Source: Magnetococcales bacterium
GTDB lineage: Bacteria; Pseudomonadota; Magnetococcia; Magnetococcales; JADFWU01
Direction: 5' to 3'
DNA: 48,554 nucleotides
Assembly: GCA_015234045.1 (NCBI GenBank)
Contig: JADFWU010000018.1
Coordinates: forward strand, 13,406-61,959
Below are positions 7,848-16,163 of this stretch, one piece after another. The position numbers were made by a program, and so were the translations under genes. The notes below the pieces were generated by a model that saw only the letters and a program-made list of their open reading frames with translations, was not told the origin of the DNA and did not search any database. Positions within the stretch are counted from its first letter, which is position 1. Each line of letters begins with the position of its first letter.

Positions 7848-8491
7848 CGGCATCCCCTCCGCAAAGCTAAATTTTAGTTGATTTATCATATTGATGACCT
7901 TGTTCTTAACACAACCTTCAATCAGGAACAAGTTGATATACTATTTATTCAGAACTACTTGATAAATATTTTTTATTAACTGCATTGATTCTTACAACCT
8001 TCAGAAAAACGAAAGGCCATACACTTTATGAGTGTTTTCCAACAATATTCTTTTATGTAAACAACAATCATTTAGCCGCAGACCACCTAAGAATCATTGA
8101 TTTTTTTTCGATTCAAATTGGTTCGTTTCCACAGGATAGATAGATCTGTTAAATAAAATTCACATCCAATTTACAAGCCATTGCAATCACAATCCATTTA
8201 TCATCATGTTTTAAAAAACCATTTAACAGAAACCTTCAAAACATCCATCTTGAAATGCAGATATTCAATGTCCAGTTTTTTTCACTGATCCGATGAAAAT
8301 GGCAGGAACAATTCTATTGTTCCGTCAGAATCAGCAGGTTCAGAATGCGCCTCTATACATATTGGAGAGCAGACAATCTCTCTATTGAAGCTTTGACCTT
8401 GGAAACAAACTCGAATCGGTTGGTTTCCGAAAGTCCCATGAACCAACGTGTTGTTGTGTTCGGCGCTGCACGAAAGGAACAAAAGATTGTG
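7848..8491. other. AT-rich divergent intergenic region with leader hairpins
   Basis: This gap separates the divergent cheW-CZB gene and the antiporter-type operon. It is AT-rich with many A/T runs. Three inverted repeats cluster on the antiporter side: GGAACAA/TTGTTCC (8305-8323), GAGAG/CTCTC (8365-8382) and GGAAAC/GTTTCC (8401-8428). An open frame from 8345 runs into the antiporter gene but its first 49 residues are polar and unlike the family. No confident promoter was identified. Confidence 0.5.
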
Positions 8492-9934
8492 ATGAACACC
8501 ATTCCACTCGCTATGCTGACTCCGCTGTTAGCCGCACCTTTGGTGATGCTAACCGGAAAACGCCCCAATGTACGCGAAGCCGTCAGCATCCTTGCGGGTA
8601 TCATCTTATTGGTATTGGTTTCACCCTTGACCAACGCTGTTTTGGACGGTGCCCGTCCGAGCTTTGAACTCTGGGATATCATGCCCGGCATACCATTGAA
8701 GATGATCATTGACCCTCTGGGCATTCTATTCGTCAATCTGGCCGCATTCCTGTGGATCATCACCATCATCTACGCCATCGGCTACATGAGAGGCCATAAC
8801 GAAGCCAACCAGACGCGGTTCTATGCCTTTTTTGCGGTATCTATTTTCATGGTCATAGGCCTGGCCTTTTCCGGCAACCTAATGACTCTGTTTATCTTTT
8901 ATGAAGGATTAACACTCAGCACCTTTCCACTGGTCACCCACGCAGGCAACAAGCAGGCGAAAAAAGGTGGACGGGTTTATTTAGGGCTATTGATGTTGAC
9001 ATCAATGCTCTTTTTCCTTCTGGCGATCATAGCCACATATGTTCTTTCTGGAACAGTGGAGTTTACAGCAGGCGGCATTCTTGCTGGCAAAGCAAGCCCT
9101 ATGACGCTCTCTATTCTGTTGGCACTCTATGTTTTTGGTGTTGGCAAGGCGGGCATCATGCCCTTCCATCGCTGGCTGCCAGCAGCCATGGTCGCACCAA
9201 CACCGGTTAGCGCCCTATTACACGCAGTGGCCGTGGTAAAAGCAGGGGTGTTCACAATTCTCAAGGTGGTTGTGTACATCTTCGGACTTGATCTTGTCAG
9301 CTCTCTGCCTGCTGCGGACCTGCTTCTCTACATAGCGGCGTTCACCACATTGGCCGGATCGTTTATTGCCATGCGTCAGGACAATTTAAAACGACGCCTG
9401 GCCTACTCCACAATCAGCCAACTCTCTTACATCATTATTGGCGCGTTATTGGCAAATCGCTATGGCATCATCGGTGGCGGGATGCATATGGTGATGCACG
9501 CTTTTGGCAAGATCACCCTGTTCTTTGGTGCGGGAGCCATTCTGGTAGCCAGCCACAAGACCCAGGTTAGTCAATTAAAAGGCATTGGACGGGCGATGCC
9601 AATCACCATGATCGCCTTTCTCATTGGAAGCCTCAGCGTTATTGGCCTACCACCCTTGGGCGGCACATGGAGTAAATGGTTTTTACTTCTGGGCGTTTTG
9701 GAGGCGGACAAATTGATACTGCTTGGCGTTCTTCTGCTGAGTTCAATCTTGAACATTGCCTACCTGCTTCCCATCAGCTTCCAAGCGTTCTTCTCCGATC
9801 CCAACTATGTTGTTCGACATGGAGAAGCCCCTATTGCTTGCCGAATGGCCATGACAGTGACCGCTTTGGCATGCGTGATTCTTTTTGCTTTTCCAGGACC
9901 TTTGGAAGACCTCCTGCTTACACTGTTTGGATAA
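8492..9934 (+). CDS. proton-conducting antiporter-type membrane subunit (MrpD/NuoM-like)
   Basis: This protein belongs to the family of Mrp antiporter subunits A/D and complex I subunits NuoL/M/N, which move protons or sodium across the inner membrane. About 480 residues form roughly 14 transmembrane helices. The transport residues are present: the TM5 glutamate in IFYEGLTLSTFPLVTHAG, the TM7 lysine in YVFGVGKAGIMPFHRWLPAA, and the TM8 lysine after APTPVSALLHAVAVVKAGVF. Family motif GLPPLGGTWSKW is near the end. The ATG at 8492 begins a hydrophobic helix; a GTG one codon earlier is better spaced from AAAGGAA. No other Mrp (A, B, C, E, F, G) or complex I genes are nearby, so the partner complex is unknown. 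Confidence 0.88.
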   Translation: MNTIPLAMLTPLLAAPLVMLTGKRPNVREAVSILAGIILLVLVSPLTNAVLDGARPSFELWDIMPGIPLKMIIDPLGILFVNLAAFLWIITIIYAIGYMRGHNEANQTRFYAFFAVSIFMVIGLAFSGNLMTLFIFYEGLTLSTFPLVTHAGNKQAKKGGRVYLGLLMLTSMLFFLLAIIATYVLSGTVEFTAGGILAGKASPMTLSILLALYVFGVGKAGIMPFHRWLPAAMVAPTPVSALLHAVAVVKAGVFTILKVVVYIFGLDLVSSLPAADLLLYIAAFTTLAGSFIAMRQDNLKRRLAYSTISQLSYIIIGALLANRYGIIGGGMHMVMHAFGKITLFFGAGAILVASHKTQVSQLKGIGRAMPITMIAFLIGSLSVIGLPPLGGTWSKWFLLLGVLEADKLILLGVLLLSSILNIAYLLPISFQAFFSDPNYVVRHGEAPIACRMAMTVTALACVILFAFPGPLEDLLLTLFG

Positions 9935-9938
9935 TATC

Positions 9939-10232
9939 GTGAACGAAAAAATACATATCTTCGACAAACCCGCAAACATCAAGCGGTTATTGACCATATT
10001 TTACAGCCTGTGTGGCGTTCTTCTGCTTCTGGAGTTTGTGGTGCATCGCCACAGCGCCATAGAAGCCGATCAGATACCTGGATTCTACGCGTTTTACGGC
10101 CTGACAGCCTGCGTCATATTGGTGATCCTGGCCAAACAGATGCGAAAACTGGTTATGCGCTCAGAAGACTATTATCAAAGCAACGACAACGAAGACGCGG
10201 CTGTAACAGTGAGAGAAGACACCCATGTTTGA
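9939..10232 (+). CDS. small two-helix membrane protein between antiporter subunits
   Basis: This 97-residue protein has two hydrophobic helices (LTIFYSLCGVLLLLEFVV and FYGLTACVILVILAKQM) and ends in an acidic tail. The pattern PGFYAFYGL...VILAKQMRKLVMRSEDYY resembles small hypothetical proteins that I recall beside MrpD-like genes in other proteobacteria; this is memory, not a search. The start is taken as GTG at 9939, four nt after the upstream stop, since the frame before it overlaps the antiporter gene. The end overlaps the next gene by 8 nt. It is probably a structural subunit of the same complex. Confidence 0.72.
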   Translation: MNEKIHIFDKPANIKRLLTIFYSLCGVLLLLEFVVHRHSAIEADQIPGFYAFYGLTACVILVILAKQMRKLVMRSEDYYQSNDNEDAAVTVREDTHV

Positions 10233-11910
10233 ACAAATCACGCCCTTTTTGATCTTTTTCAGTGCGGCATTATTGGTTGGTTTACTGCCTGCAAACCTGC
10301 GTCGCTGGGCTGTCATCATAGCGCCGCTGGTGGGACTGCTGAACCTCTGGTCACTGCCTGCTGAGACCATCTCAACCTGGCCCTTTCTACATGAACAACT
10401 TATCCCTATGCGTGTGGACAAGCTGAGCACTCTGTTCGGCATTCTGTTTCACATTGCCGCACTGATTGGTGGCATTTACTCCTTTCATCTTCGTGACCGT
10501 GTTCAACAGGTAGCAGGACTACTCTACGCCGGAAGCGCTCTCGGCGCTGTTTTTGCCGGTGACTTGCTCACCCTGTATATCTTCTGGGAACTGCTTGCCA
10601 TATCCTCAGCCTTTCTTATTCTTGCGCGCCATACGGACAAATCAAAATCAGCCGCCCTACGCTATTTATTGATTCAGGTTGGCTCGGGCTTGATCCTTCT
10701 GGCTGGACTGGTGTTTCACTATCACCGGACCGGCTCTTTGGCATTCAACACACTGTCATTGGAAGAGATCTCAGGCGCATTGATCTTTTTGGCATTCGGG
10801 ATCAAAGCCTGTTTCCCAGGATTACACAACTGGCTGACAGACGCTTATCCTGAAGCCACACCAACAGGCGCGGTTTTTCTAAGCGCCTTCACCACCAAGG
10901 TAGCGGTATACGCTTTTGCCCGGGCTTTCCCAGGGGCAGAGCCATTGATTTATATCGGTGCCACCATGGCGATGTTCCCCATCTTTTATGCCGTGATTGA
11001 AAACGATCTGCGCCGGGTACTTTGTTACAGTATGATCAATCAGATTGGTTTCATGCTGGTAGGCATTGGACTGGGCACCAACCTGGGCATCAACGGCGCG
11101 GTTGCGCATGCTTTCAACGATGTCATATTCAAAGGGCTGCTGTTCATGTCCATGGGCGCGGTGCTACTGCGTACCGGACGCATGAATGGCTCGGATCTGG
11201 GCGGGCTTTACAAATCCATGCCGCTCACCACTGGATTTTGCATGGTGGGCGCGGCATCCATCTCGGCTTTTCCACTGTTCAGTGGCTTTGTCAGCAAATC
11301 AATGGTGATGGTTGCCGCACTGAATCTTAACCATGAAATGGTTTGGTTGATGTTGCTGTTCGCCTCTGCGGGCGTATTTCATCATGCGGGTATCAAAATT
11401 CCATTTTTTGCATTTTATGCCCACGACTCCGGCATACGCTGCAAAGAAGCCCCAACCAACATGCTCATTGCCATGGGATTAGCGTCATTTCTATGCATTT
11501 TCAACGGCAGTTACCCATGGTTTCTCTATGATCTGCTCCCCATGGAGATGAACTACAATCCCTATGACATCACCCATGTCCTGACACAGGTTCAGTTGCT
11601 GTTCTTCTCCGCATTGGCTTTTGTCCTGCTCAAGAAGTACAACATCTATCCACCGGAATTGGTTTCCACCAACATTGATGCTGAATGGCTATATCGTCGC
11701 ATGCTACCCGGATTTATGCGGATTATTGGAAATTCTATTGGCCGTGCGATAACAGGGATCAGCAGCTCTATTGGAGGCACAACGCTCTGGATTGCACAAA
11801 CGACCAAGCCTCAGAGAACCTTCTTGTTCAAACATGACCAAACCACAAACAGCAGCGCTATTTTGGTGCTGCTGTTTTTGGGCGGATATTTGGTGATGTT
11901 TATGTATTAA
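10225..11910 (+). CDS. second proton-conducting antiporter-type membrane subunit (MrpD/NuoL-like)
   Basis: This is a second member of the Mrp/complex I antiporter family, 561 residues with about 14-15 predicted transmembrane helices. Key charged residues are present: glutamate in YIFWELLAISSAFLILAR, lysine in AFGIKACFPGLHNWLTDAYPEA, and lysine in SAFTTKVAVYAFAR. A second conserved helix shows CYSMINQIGFMLVGIGLGTN. The C-terminus carries an extra helix after a charged stretch. The ATG overlaps the small gene by 8 nt, so all three are one operon (8492-11910) ended by the hairpin at 11935-11966. With only D-type subunits present, it may form a minimal antiporter or a module of a redox complex encoded elsewhere. 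Confidence 0.88.
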   Translation: MFEQITPFLIFFSAALLVGLLPANLRRWAVIIAPLVGLLNLWSLPAETISTWPFLHEQLIPMRVDKLSTLFGILFHIAALIGGIYSFHLRDRVQQVAGLLYAGSALGAVFAGDLLTLYIFWELLAISSAFLILARHTDKSKSAALRYLLIQVGSGLILLAGLVFHYHRTGSLAFNTLSLEEISGALIFLAFGIKACFPGLHNWLTDAYPEATPTGAVFLSAFTTKVAVYAFARAFPGAEPLIYIGATMAMFPIFYAVIENDLRRVLCYSMINQIGFMLVGIGLGTNLGINGAVAHAFNDVIFKGLLFMSMGAVLLRTGRMNGSDLGGLYKSMPLTTGFCMVGAASISAFPLFSGFVSKSMVMVAALNLNHEMVWLMLLFASAGVFHHAGIKIPFFAFYAHDSGIRCKEAPTNMLIAMGLASFLCIFNGSYPWFLYDLLPMEMNYNPYDITHVLTQVQLLFFSALAFVLLKKYNIYPPELVSTNIDAEWLYRRMLPGFMRIIGNSIGRAITGISSSIGGTTLWIAQTTKPQRTFLFKHDQTTNSSAILVLLFLGGYLVMFMY

Positions 11911-11934
11911 ACAAGGGCCTTGGACTTGACGACA

Positions 11935-11966
11935 CCCCCTTGCAAAAGCAGATCCATGCAAGGGGG
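11935..11966. terminator. hairpin between convergent operons
   Basis: A perfect 10-bp inverted repeat (CCCCCTTGCA and TGCAAGGGGG) with a 12-nt loop lies between the antiporter operon and the convergent response regulator gene. The following ATTTTC is a weak T-tract on the plus strand. It probably terminates at least the plus-strand transcript. Confidence 0.7.
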
Positions 11967-11991
11967 ATTTTCATGGAGCGTTCATTTAAAT

Positions 11992-12639
11992 TCAGGGCAA
12001 CCGGCTTTTTAGATCCTTGAGGAAACCAAGAACCTCGACACCCGCAGCAGAAAGCGTATAGGTTCGGTCAGAATGTTGTTCTACCAAACCAGACTCCTTG
12101 AGGATCTTCAGATGAAACACCACTTTGGTATGATCTTCAATGTAGAGAGCCTGACGAATCTCCATCAACCGCATGGGTGGTTTGGTTCCCAACAGATCAA
12201 TGATGCGTTGCCGGATTGAGTTAGCCAACGAGCCAAGGGTTTGATCAAGATCGTTGATACGGACCTCATCCTCGAAGCGCGCCTCTTCCAATGTGCGATG
12301 GATTGCCGCATTCAGATCTTCGATCTTAAATGGCTTGACAATATAGTCAGAGACACCAAGCTTGATGGATTCGACAGCGTTCTGAATAGTGGAAAACGCC
12401 GTAATCATGATCACTTTTTGCCGATCCCTACGCCTTTTCATCTCACGAACGGTATCAATACCACTGAGATTGGGCATCATCAGATCAATCAGAACAATAT
12501 CGAAAAATTCGTTTGCTGTGCGATCAAGGGCATCTCGCCCGGAAGGGGACTCTGTTACTGAAAAGCCTAAATTACTCAAGGCTTGAAACAGGTTTTCACG
12601 GAATTCAGCGTCATCATCGACAATGAGAATTTTGGTCAT
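11992..12639 (-). CDS. response regulator with C-terminal winged-helix domain
   Basis: This 215-residue protein is a two-component regulator, probably a DNA-binding transcription factor controlled by the kinase encoded upstream. The receiver domain spans residues 1-118, with acidic pocket DDD at 8-10, phospho-acceptor D52 in IDLMMP, Thr in MITAF and Lys in YIVKPF. The output domain (about 130-215) looks like an ArsR-type winged helix: SIRQRIIDLLGTKPPMRLMEIRQAL, then HTKVVFHLKILKESGLVEQ and a wing RTYTLSAAGVEVL. It is not the usual OmpR, NarL or Fis output. The start was set at the second ATG (12639), where the receiver fold begins; 12657 is an alternative. It follows the kinase gene by 180 nt. 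Confidence 0.87.
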   Translation of the reverse strand: MTKILIVDDDAEFRENLFQALSNLGFSVTESPSGRDALDRTANEFFDIVLIDLMMPNLSGIDTVREMKRRRDRQKVIMITAFSTIQNAVESIKLGVSDYIVKPFKIEDLNAAIHRTLEEARFEDEVRINDLDQTLGSLANSIRQRIIDLLGTKPPMRLMEIRQALYIEDHTKVVFHLKILKESGLVEQHSDRTYTLSAAGVEVLGFLKDLKSRLP

Positions 12640-12819
12640 GACTGATTTCGCCTTCATCCTCTGTTATCAACAGCCTGCCAGAAGGGATAGGTGATTGATT
12701 AAAAATAAGACCCATCAAATCCCAGGATAGCATCGTTTCCCGACCATGGGGAACAGGAAACATTGAACCCATTGTGAAGATAGGAATAAACACGTGCGTC
12801 CGCGGCAACAAACAAACCC

Positions 12820-14367
12820 TTATGGCGGTGAAACGTAGGGAATTCGAACCACCACCCGCGTGCCATGGCCATACTTGCTTGTCAAACCAAGTGTTCCATC
12901 ATGTTCCGCAATAATACTGATGCAGATAGCAAGCCCCAACCCGGTCCCATGACCAATCTCTTTGGTGGTAAAAAAGGGCTCGAACACCTGGGAAAGATTC
13001 TCTTCCTGGATGCCGACCCCATTGTCCTCTATAGACACCTCCACCATATCCCCATCCATACGACCATTGATGATGACATGGCCAACTTCACTACCAAATG
13101 AGTCGAGCGCATTGTTTATCAGATTGATAAAAACATGCTCCAGTTGAATGATATCGCCATAGGTATCTGGTATCTCTTCCCAGTTTTGTTCGATGCGATG
13201 CGATTTAATCCGGTGCGCCAACAAGACCAACGCCCCTTCCACCTCTTCGCGCATATTGACCGGAAGAAAACCGCCTTTGCCTGAGCGAGAGAAAATTAGC
13301 AACTCTCGAATAATGATACTGGCTCGGTCAAGATTATTTTCGATGGAGGTAATGCGGGTACTGATCTCCTCACCCGGTTTTTCTCCCAGCAATGTTTTCA
13401 AGGTTTGGAGTCCCAGAGATGCCGAAGCCATGGGATTGTTAAGCTCATGAATGACTCCAGCCGACATACGACCAATAGCTGACATTTTCTCTGATATTAC
13501 CAGCATCTGTTCCATATCTTTCCGCTCAAGAATAACGGTGACCAAACGGCGCAGAGAAGCCATCAGTTTTTGGATTTCATCAATCCCTGAAGAGGGAATA
13601 TTCACATCAAACTCATCGCGTGTAATGCTGTCCGCAATTGAGGTCGCTTTAAAAAGTGGGCGTACAATGGCGTGGGCAAAATGAACCGTAAACAGAAGAC
13701 TGAATGAAAGCCCAACAACCAAAACAGCGCTAAGGAGAAGAATACCGTGCTCCTCCTGCTCAATCACTTGATGTTCGGTGGAAGCGGATAGCGTTATGAC
13801 TTGCTCAAGCAGGCTATCCTGGGCCTGAGTTCTCTGCTGTTGAATAAATGCCTTATCTGCACGTATCAACTGCTGTAGCACACCATTTCCTTCTTGCACA
13901 AACTGTTCATCACTCATTTCCAGCGTAGTCTCGAACAGAGACACCTGCTGTGCATGGCTCTGTTTCAACTGCTGAAGCCTGTCACCAATGCTGACGAAGA
14001 CATTCTTACTCTGTTCCTTTGCAATGGTGAGGATGGCTTGGCCCATCAGTTCAGCAGCCATATCCATCCCCTGGCTGACCTCCTGAAAACTGTGACTCAG
14101 TTGATCACGAAATATCTGTATCTGGTCGATATCATCAATCGTATTATGATGTTGCAGTTGATTGAGTATACAGTTTTTTTTCAGTTGATTGGTCTCTATC
14201 CGGGACAGTTGCCGAATCAATGGCAGATCGATATTGGCAATACCTGAGACACTGGATCGAATTTGACTCATTTGGTACAAGCCAACCGTTCCCAAAATAG
14301 CGATCGTGCCAAATGTCAAAATGATAATGGCGGCCATTCTTGTCTTAAGCCGAAACTGAACGTTCAT
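12820..14367 (-). CDS. membrane sensor histidine kinase
   Basis: This is a 515-residue kinase of a two-component system. It has a first transmembrane helix (about 12-30), a long helical periplasmic sensor resembling four-helix-bundle MCP sensors, a second helix near 207-228 (GILLLSAVLVVGLSFSLLFTVHFAH), then a HAMP segment. The HisKA region contains IGRMSAGVIHELNNPMASAS with the phospho-accepting His near residue 310. The HATPase domain has the N box (HVFINLINNALDSFG), G1 (IEDNGVGI), F box (VFEPFFTTK) and G2 (GTGLGLAICISII). No ribosome site is evident; a 14-bp palindrome sits just upstream of the ATG. The likely partner is the regulator encoded downstream on the same strand. Confidence 0.92.
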   Translation of the reverse strand: MNVQFRLKTRMAAIIILTFGTIAILGTVGLYQMSQIRSSVSGIANIDLPLIRQLSRIETNQLKKNCILNQLQHHNTIDDIDQIQIFRDQLSHSFQEVSQGMDMAAELMGQAILTIAKEQSKNVFVSIGDRLQQLKQSHAQQVSLFETTLEMSDEQFVQEGNGVLQQLIRADKAFIQQQRTQAQDSLLEQVITLSASTEHQVIEQEEHGILLLSAVLVVGLSFSLLFTVHFAHAIVRPLFKATSIADSITRDEFDVNIPSSGIDEIQKLMASLRRLVTVILERKDMEQMLVISEKMSAIGRMSAGVIHELNNPMASASLGLQTLKTLLGEKPGEEISTRITSIENNLDRASIIIRELLIFSRSGKGGFLPVNMREEVEGALVLLAHRIKSHRIEQNWEEIPDTYGDIIQLEHVFINLINNALDSFGSEVGHVIINGRMDGDMVEVSIEDNGVGIQEENLSQVFEPFFTTKEIGHGTGLGLAICISIIAEHDGTLGLTSKYGHGTRVVVRIPYVSPP

Positions 14368-14373
14368 TTAGTG

Positions 14374-14387
14374 ACTCAATATTGAGT
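14374..14387. promoter_or_regulatory. 14-bp perfect palindrome upstream of the kinase start
   Basis: ACTCAATATTGAGT is a perfect palindrome located 7-20 nt upstream of the kinase ATG, where the ribosome site should be. It could be an operator for autoregulation by the winged-helix regulator, or an mRNA hairpin masking translation. Function is inferred only from position. Confidence 0.45.
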
Positions 14388-14459
14388 GTTGGATTTCAAG
14401 GCACCGGAATAAGGACGAAAGAACATCGTAATTTCGATCCAAAATTTGACAACAAATCA

Positions 14460-14541
14460 CACCAGGGCTGGAACGGCTAACTGTTCAAATTGCAGACGAA
14501 ACCATTATACCATGGAAGTTACGCAGTTGCCGGTTGAAACA
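14460..14541. repeat. composite copy of a dispersed repeat
   Basis: Bases 14460-14488 match 31292-31320 at 27 of 29 positions. Bases 14519-14541 match 40296-40318 at 21 of 23 positions. All three sites are just downstream of genes. The element includes a hairpin at 14518-14555 (GTTACGCAG and CTGCGTAAC arms, extended by TGCC/GGCA). It may be a remnant of a small non-autonomous mobile element. Confidence 0.7.
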
Positions 14542-14562
14542 GGCAGCTGCGTAACGCCTATG

Positions 14563-14604
14563 AAAATAAAAAAAGCCCGAAAACCATACCGGCTTCCGAG
14601 CTTT
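14563..14604 (-). terminator. terminator after fliK
   Basis: On the minus strand a 14-bp stem including G-T pairs (14572-14585 with 14591-14604, 5-nt loop) is followed by an almost continuous T-run, the complement of 14563-14574. It lies about 165 nt past the fliK stop. A shorter T-run on the other side may make it weakly bidirectional. Confidence 0.8.
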
Positions 14605-14767
14605 TTCAGATGACACAAGCAGAGAGGAAACTCTGCCATTCTACACACAGACGCGGTTTGACAGAGCCGCATGAACCTCAAAGAGATCCAGAATAATAGA
14701 GTGTCACCGCAGATGCGCTTTCGCACAGTGCGATGGAGAGAACGTTCTCTCTAATATAAAGTGTGCG

Positions 14768-15991
14768 TTACACGACCAAGTTGACACCACTCTCATCCAC
14801 CATGGATGGTGGCGGGATTGGTCCCAGTGGTCCATTGGCTTCAGAAAGTCCGTCAACACGATGTCTCGGACCACCTTTTTCACGCCCATTAAAAGCGCTT
14901 TGATCAAACTGCCATTGTCCTTTGTCGTTACCCTCCTCTTGGCCGACCTGAACCATAACTTCACCAAACCCCAGATCCTGACGCGCTAACGCTTCACGTA
15001 GCTGGCCCATTTGCTTCATCAACGCTTCTTTAGCTGACTCACTCTCCGTGGTAATCAGAATGTGAACCTGATTATCCCCATCCACACGGAGTCGGAGATC
15101 CAATTCGCCAAGATCCTTGGGATCAAGAGAGATACGCACCTGATCACCCATGCCGGGTCGAGACATCACCCGCATGCGACTGAGACGATTGGCCAACTGA
15201 TCGGAAAAATCAGGCGCATTCACCGAAAGAACCTGTTTTACTCCAACCGGCATAGCCACAGGTCGCGTAACGTCCGCTGCACGGTTCATGGTGGCTGCTT
15301 CCAGCGCCTGGGTGGCATTATTAGCACCCCCCTCACTGCCGCCCAACTCGTTTGCCGCCGCAGAAGCAACCTGCCCGGCTAATGCCGCTGGACTGGGAAA
15401 ACCACCACTCATACCTGGCATGGACATTCCGCCAGCTCGTTGAGCCAACAGACGATCAAACAGCCCCATTTCACCGCCCATACCTTTGGCGACAAAACCA
15501 GAAGCCATCTCCCCTTCCATCATCGAATCCACAGGCATCTCACCCTGAGGCATGAAAGGAACGGGACCGCCGCGAATGGATTCAACGACATCCTGCCCAT
15601 GGCGACGACCGCGTTTCAAACGTTCCAGCGGAGAGGATTTTTCCCCCTCTTGACCAGACGCTTTCATACCTGCGCGACCGGGCGCACCATCGGAACTACT
15701 GTGTTTATCTGGGCGCTCTGAACCGGCATGGTTTTCACCACGCTGTCGCGCTTCAACAGACGACTTTGCCTCTTGTGCTGACTGTGCGGATTGTTCAAGC
15801 GTCGTTGGTGTCTCTTGCTGTCCTGGTCCGTTGACCGACTCAGCCTGTACAGTACGATCCGCTTGTGCCAGAGCTTTTTCAAACGCCCCATCGTCCGCAC
15901 CTTTCGATGCATTGGACGGCTGCGCCTGACTCTGACTCGCTTTTTCAGAAGAGGTAAGCTGTGCCAGTTGCGCCATATTGAATGGAACCAT
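14768..15991 (-). CDS. fliK: flagellar hook-length control protein FliK
   Basis: FliK is the secreted ruler that measures hook length and switches the export apparatus from hook to filament substrates. The 407-residue product has the typical low-complexity N-terminal and central part rich in Ser, Gln, Gly and Met. The conserved C-terminal hook-length domain holds VRISLDPKDLGELDLRLRVDGDNQVHILITTESESAKEAL, then QLREALARQDLGFGEVMVQV. The start at 15991 is supported by GAGGTGG five nt upstream; earlier in-frame ATGs lack this. It is separated by about 8 kb from flgD-flgE, and lies between two minus-strand terminators, so it is probably transcribed alone. Confidence 0.93.
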   Translation of the reverse strand: MVPFNMAQLAQLTSSEKASQSQAQPSNASKGADDGAFEKALAQADRTVQAESVNGPGQQETPTTLEQSAQSAQEAKSSVEARQRGENHAGSERPDKHSSSDGAPGRAGMKASGQEGEKSSPLERLKRGRRHGQDVVESIRGGPVPFMPQGEMPVDSMMEGEMASGFVAKGMGGEMGLFDRLLAQRAGGMSMPGMSGGFPSPAALAGQVASAAANELGGSEGGANNATQALEAATMNRAADVTRPVAMPVGVKQVLSVNAPDFSDQLANRLSRMRVMSRPGMGDQVRISLDPKDLGELDLRLRVDGDNQVHILITTESESAKEALMKQMGQLREALARQDLGFGEVMVQVGQEEGNDKGQWQFDQSAFNGREKGGPRHRVDGLSEANGPLGPIPPPSMVDESGVNLVV

Positions 15992-16077
15992 TGACCACCT
16001 CATTAACAATGGGTTACACCTCTCTCCTTTCAACTGGCGGGCCATTTTATCAACCAACTGTTCTTAAAGGGAATAAT

Positions 16078-16113
16078 CATAAAAAAAGGGATTCATCCGT
16101 AGACGAACCCCTT
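16078..16113 (-). terminator. terminator after the NMO-family gene
   Basis: On the minus strand, arms GAAAGGGG.TTC and GAATCCCTTT (one mismatch) enclose a loop and run into seven or more T. A second inverted repeat, AATCGGCAAT/ATTGCCGATT at 16137-16157, sits between it and the stop codon and lacks a T-run. Confidence 0.75.
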
Positions 16114-16163
16114 TCACTATCCGGCCTATTTTTCCGAATCGGCAATAATTGCCGATTGTTAAA

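Larger units (their letters stand above)
14368..14767. other. 400-nt interval with dispersed repeats and a terminator
   Basis: No gene is supported. The interval holds the palindrome at 14374-14387, a 29-nt repeat at 14460-14488 also found near 31292, a hairpin at 14518-14555 whose left arm recurs near 40296, and the fliK terminator at 14572-14604. The rest shows no recognisable signal. Confidence 0.6.

Noticed and set aside
8345-8491. Upstream extension of the first antiporter subunit by 49 codons
   Set aside because: The added residues are polar and unlike the family, while the ATG at 8492 (or GTG at 8489) begins the first hydrophobic helix.
8492-11910. Part of a complex I (nuo) or complete Mrp operon
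   Set aside because: Only D-type subunits and one small protein are present; no other nuo or mrp gene lies on either side.
16137-16157. 10-bp inverted repeat after the NMO-family gene as a terminator
   Set aside because: No T-run follows on either strand; the neighbouring hairpin at 16084-16113 has the T-run and is the better terminator.
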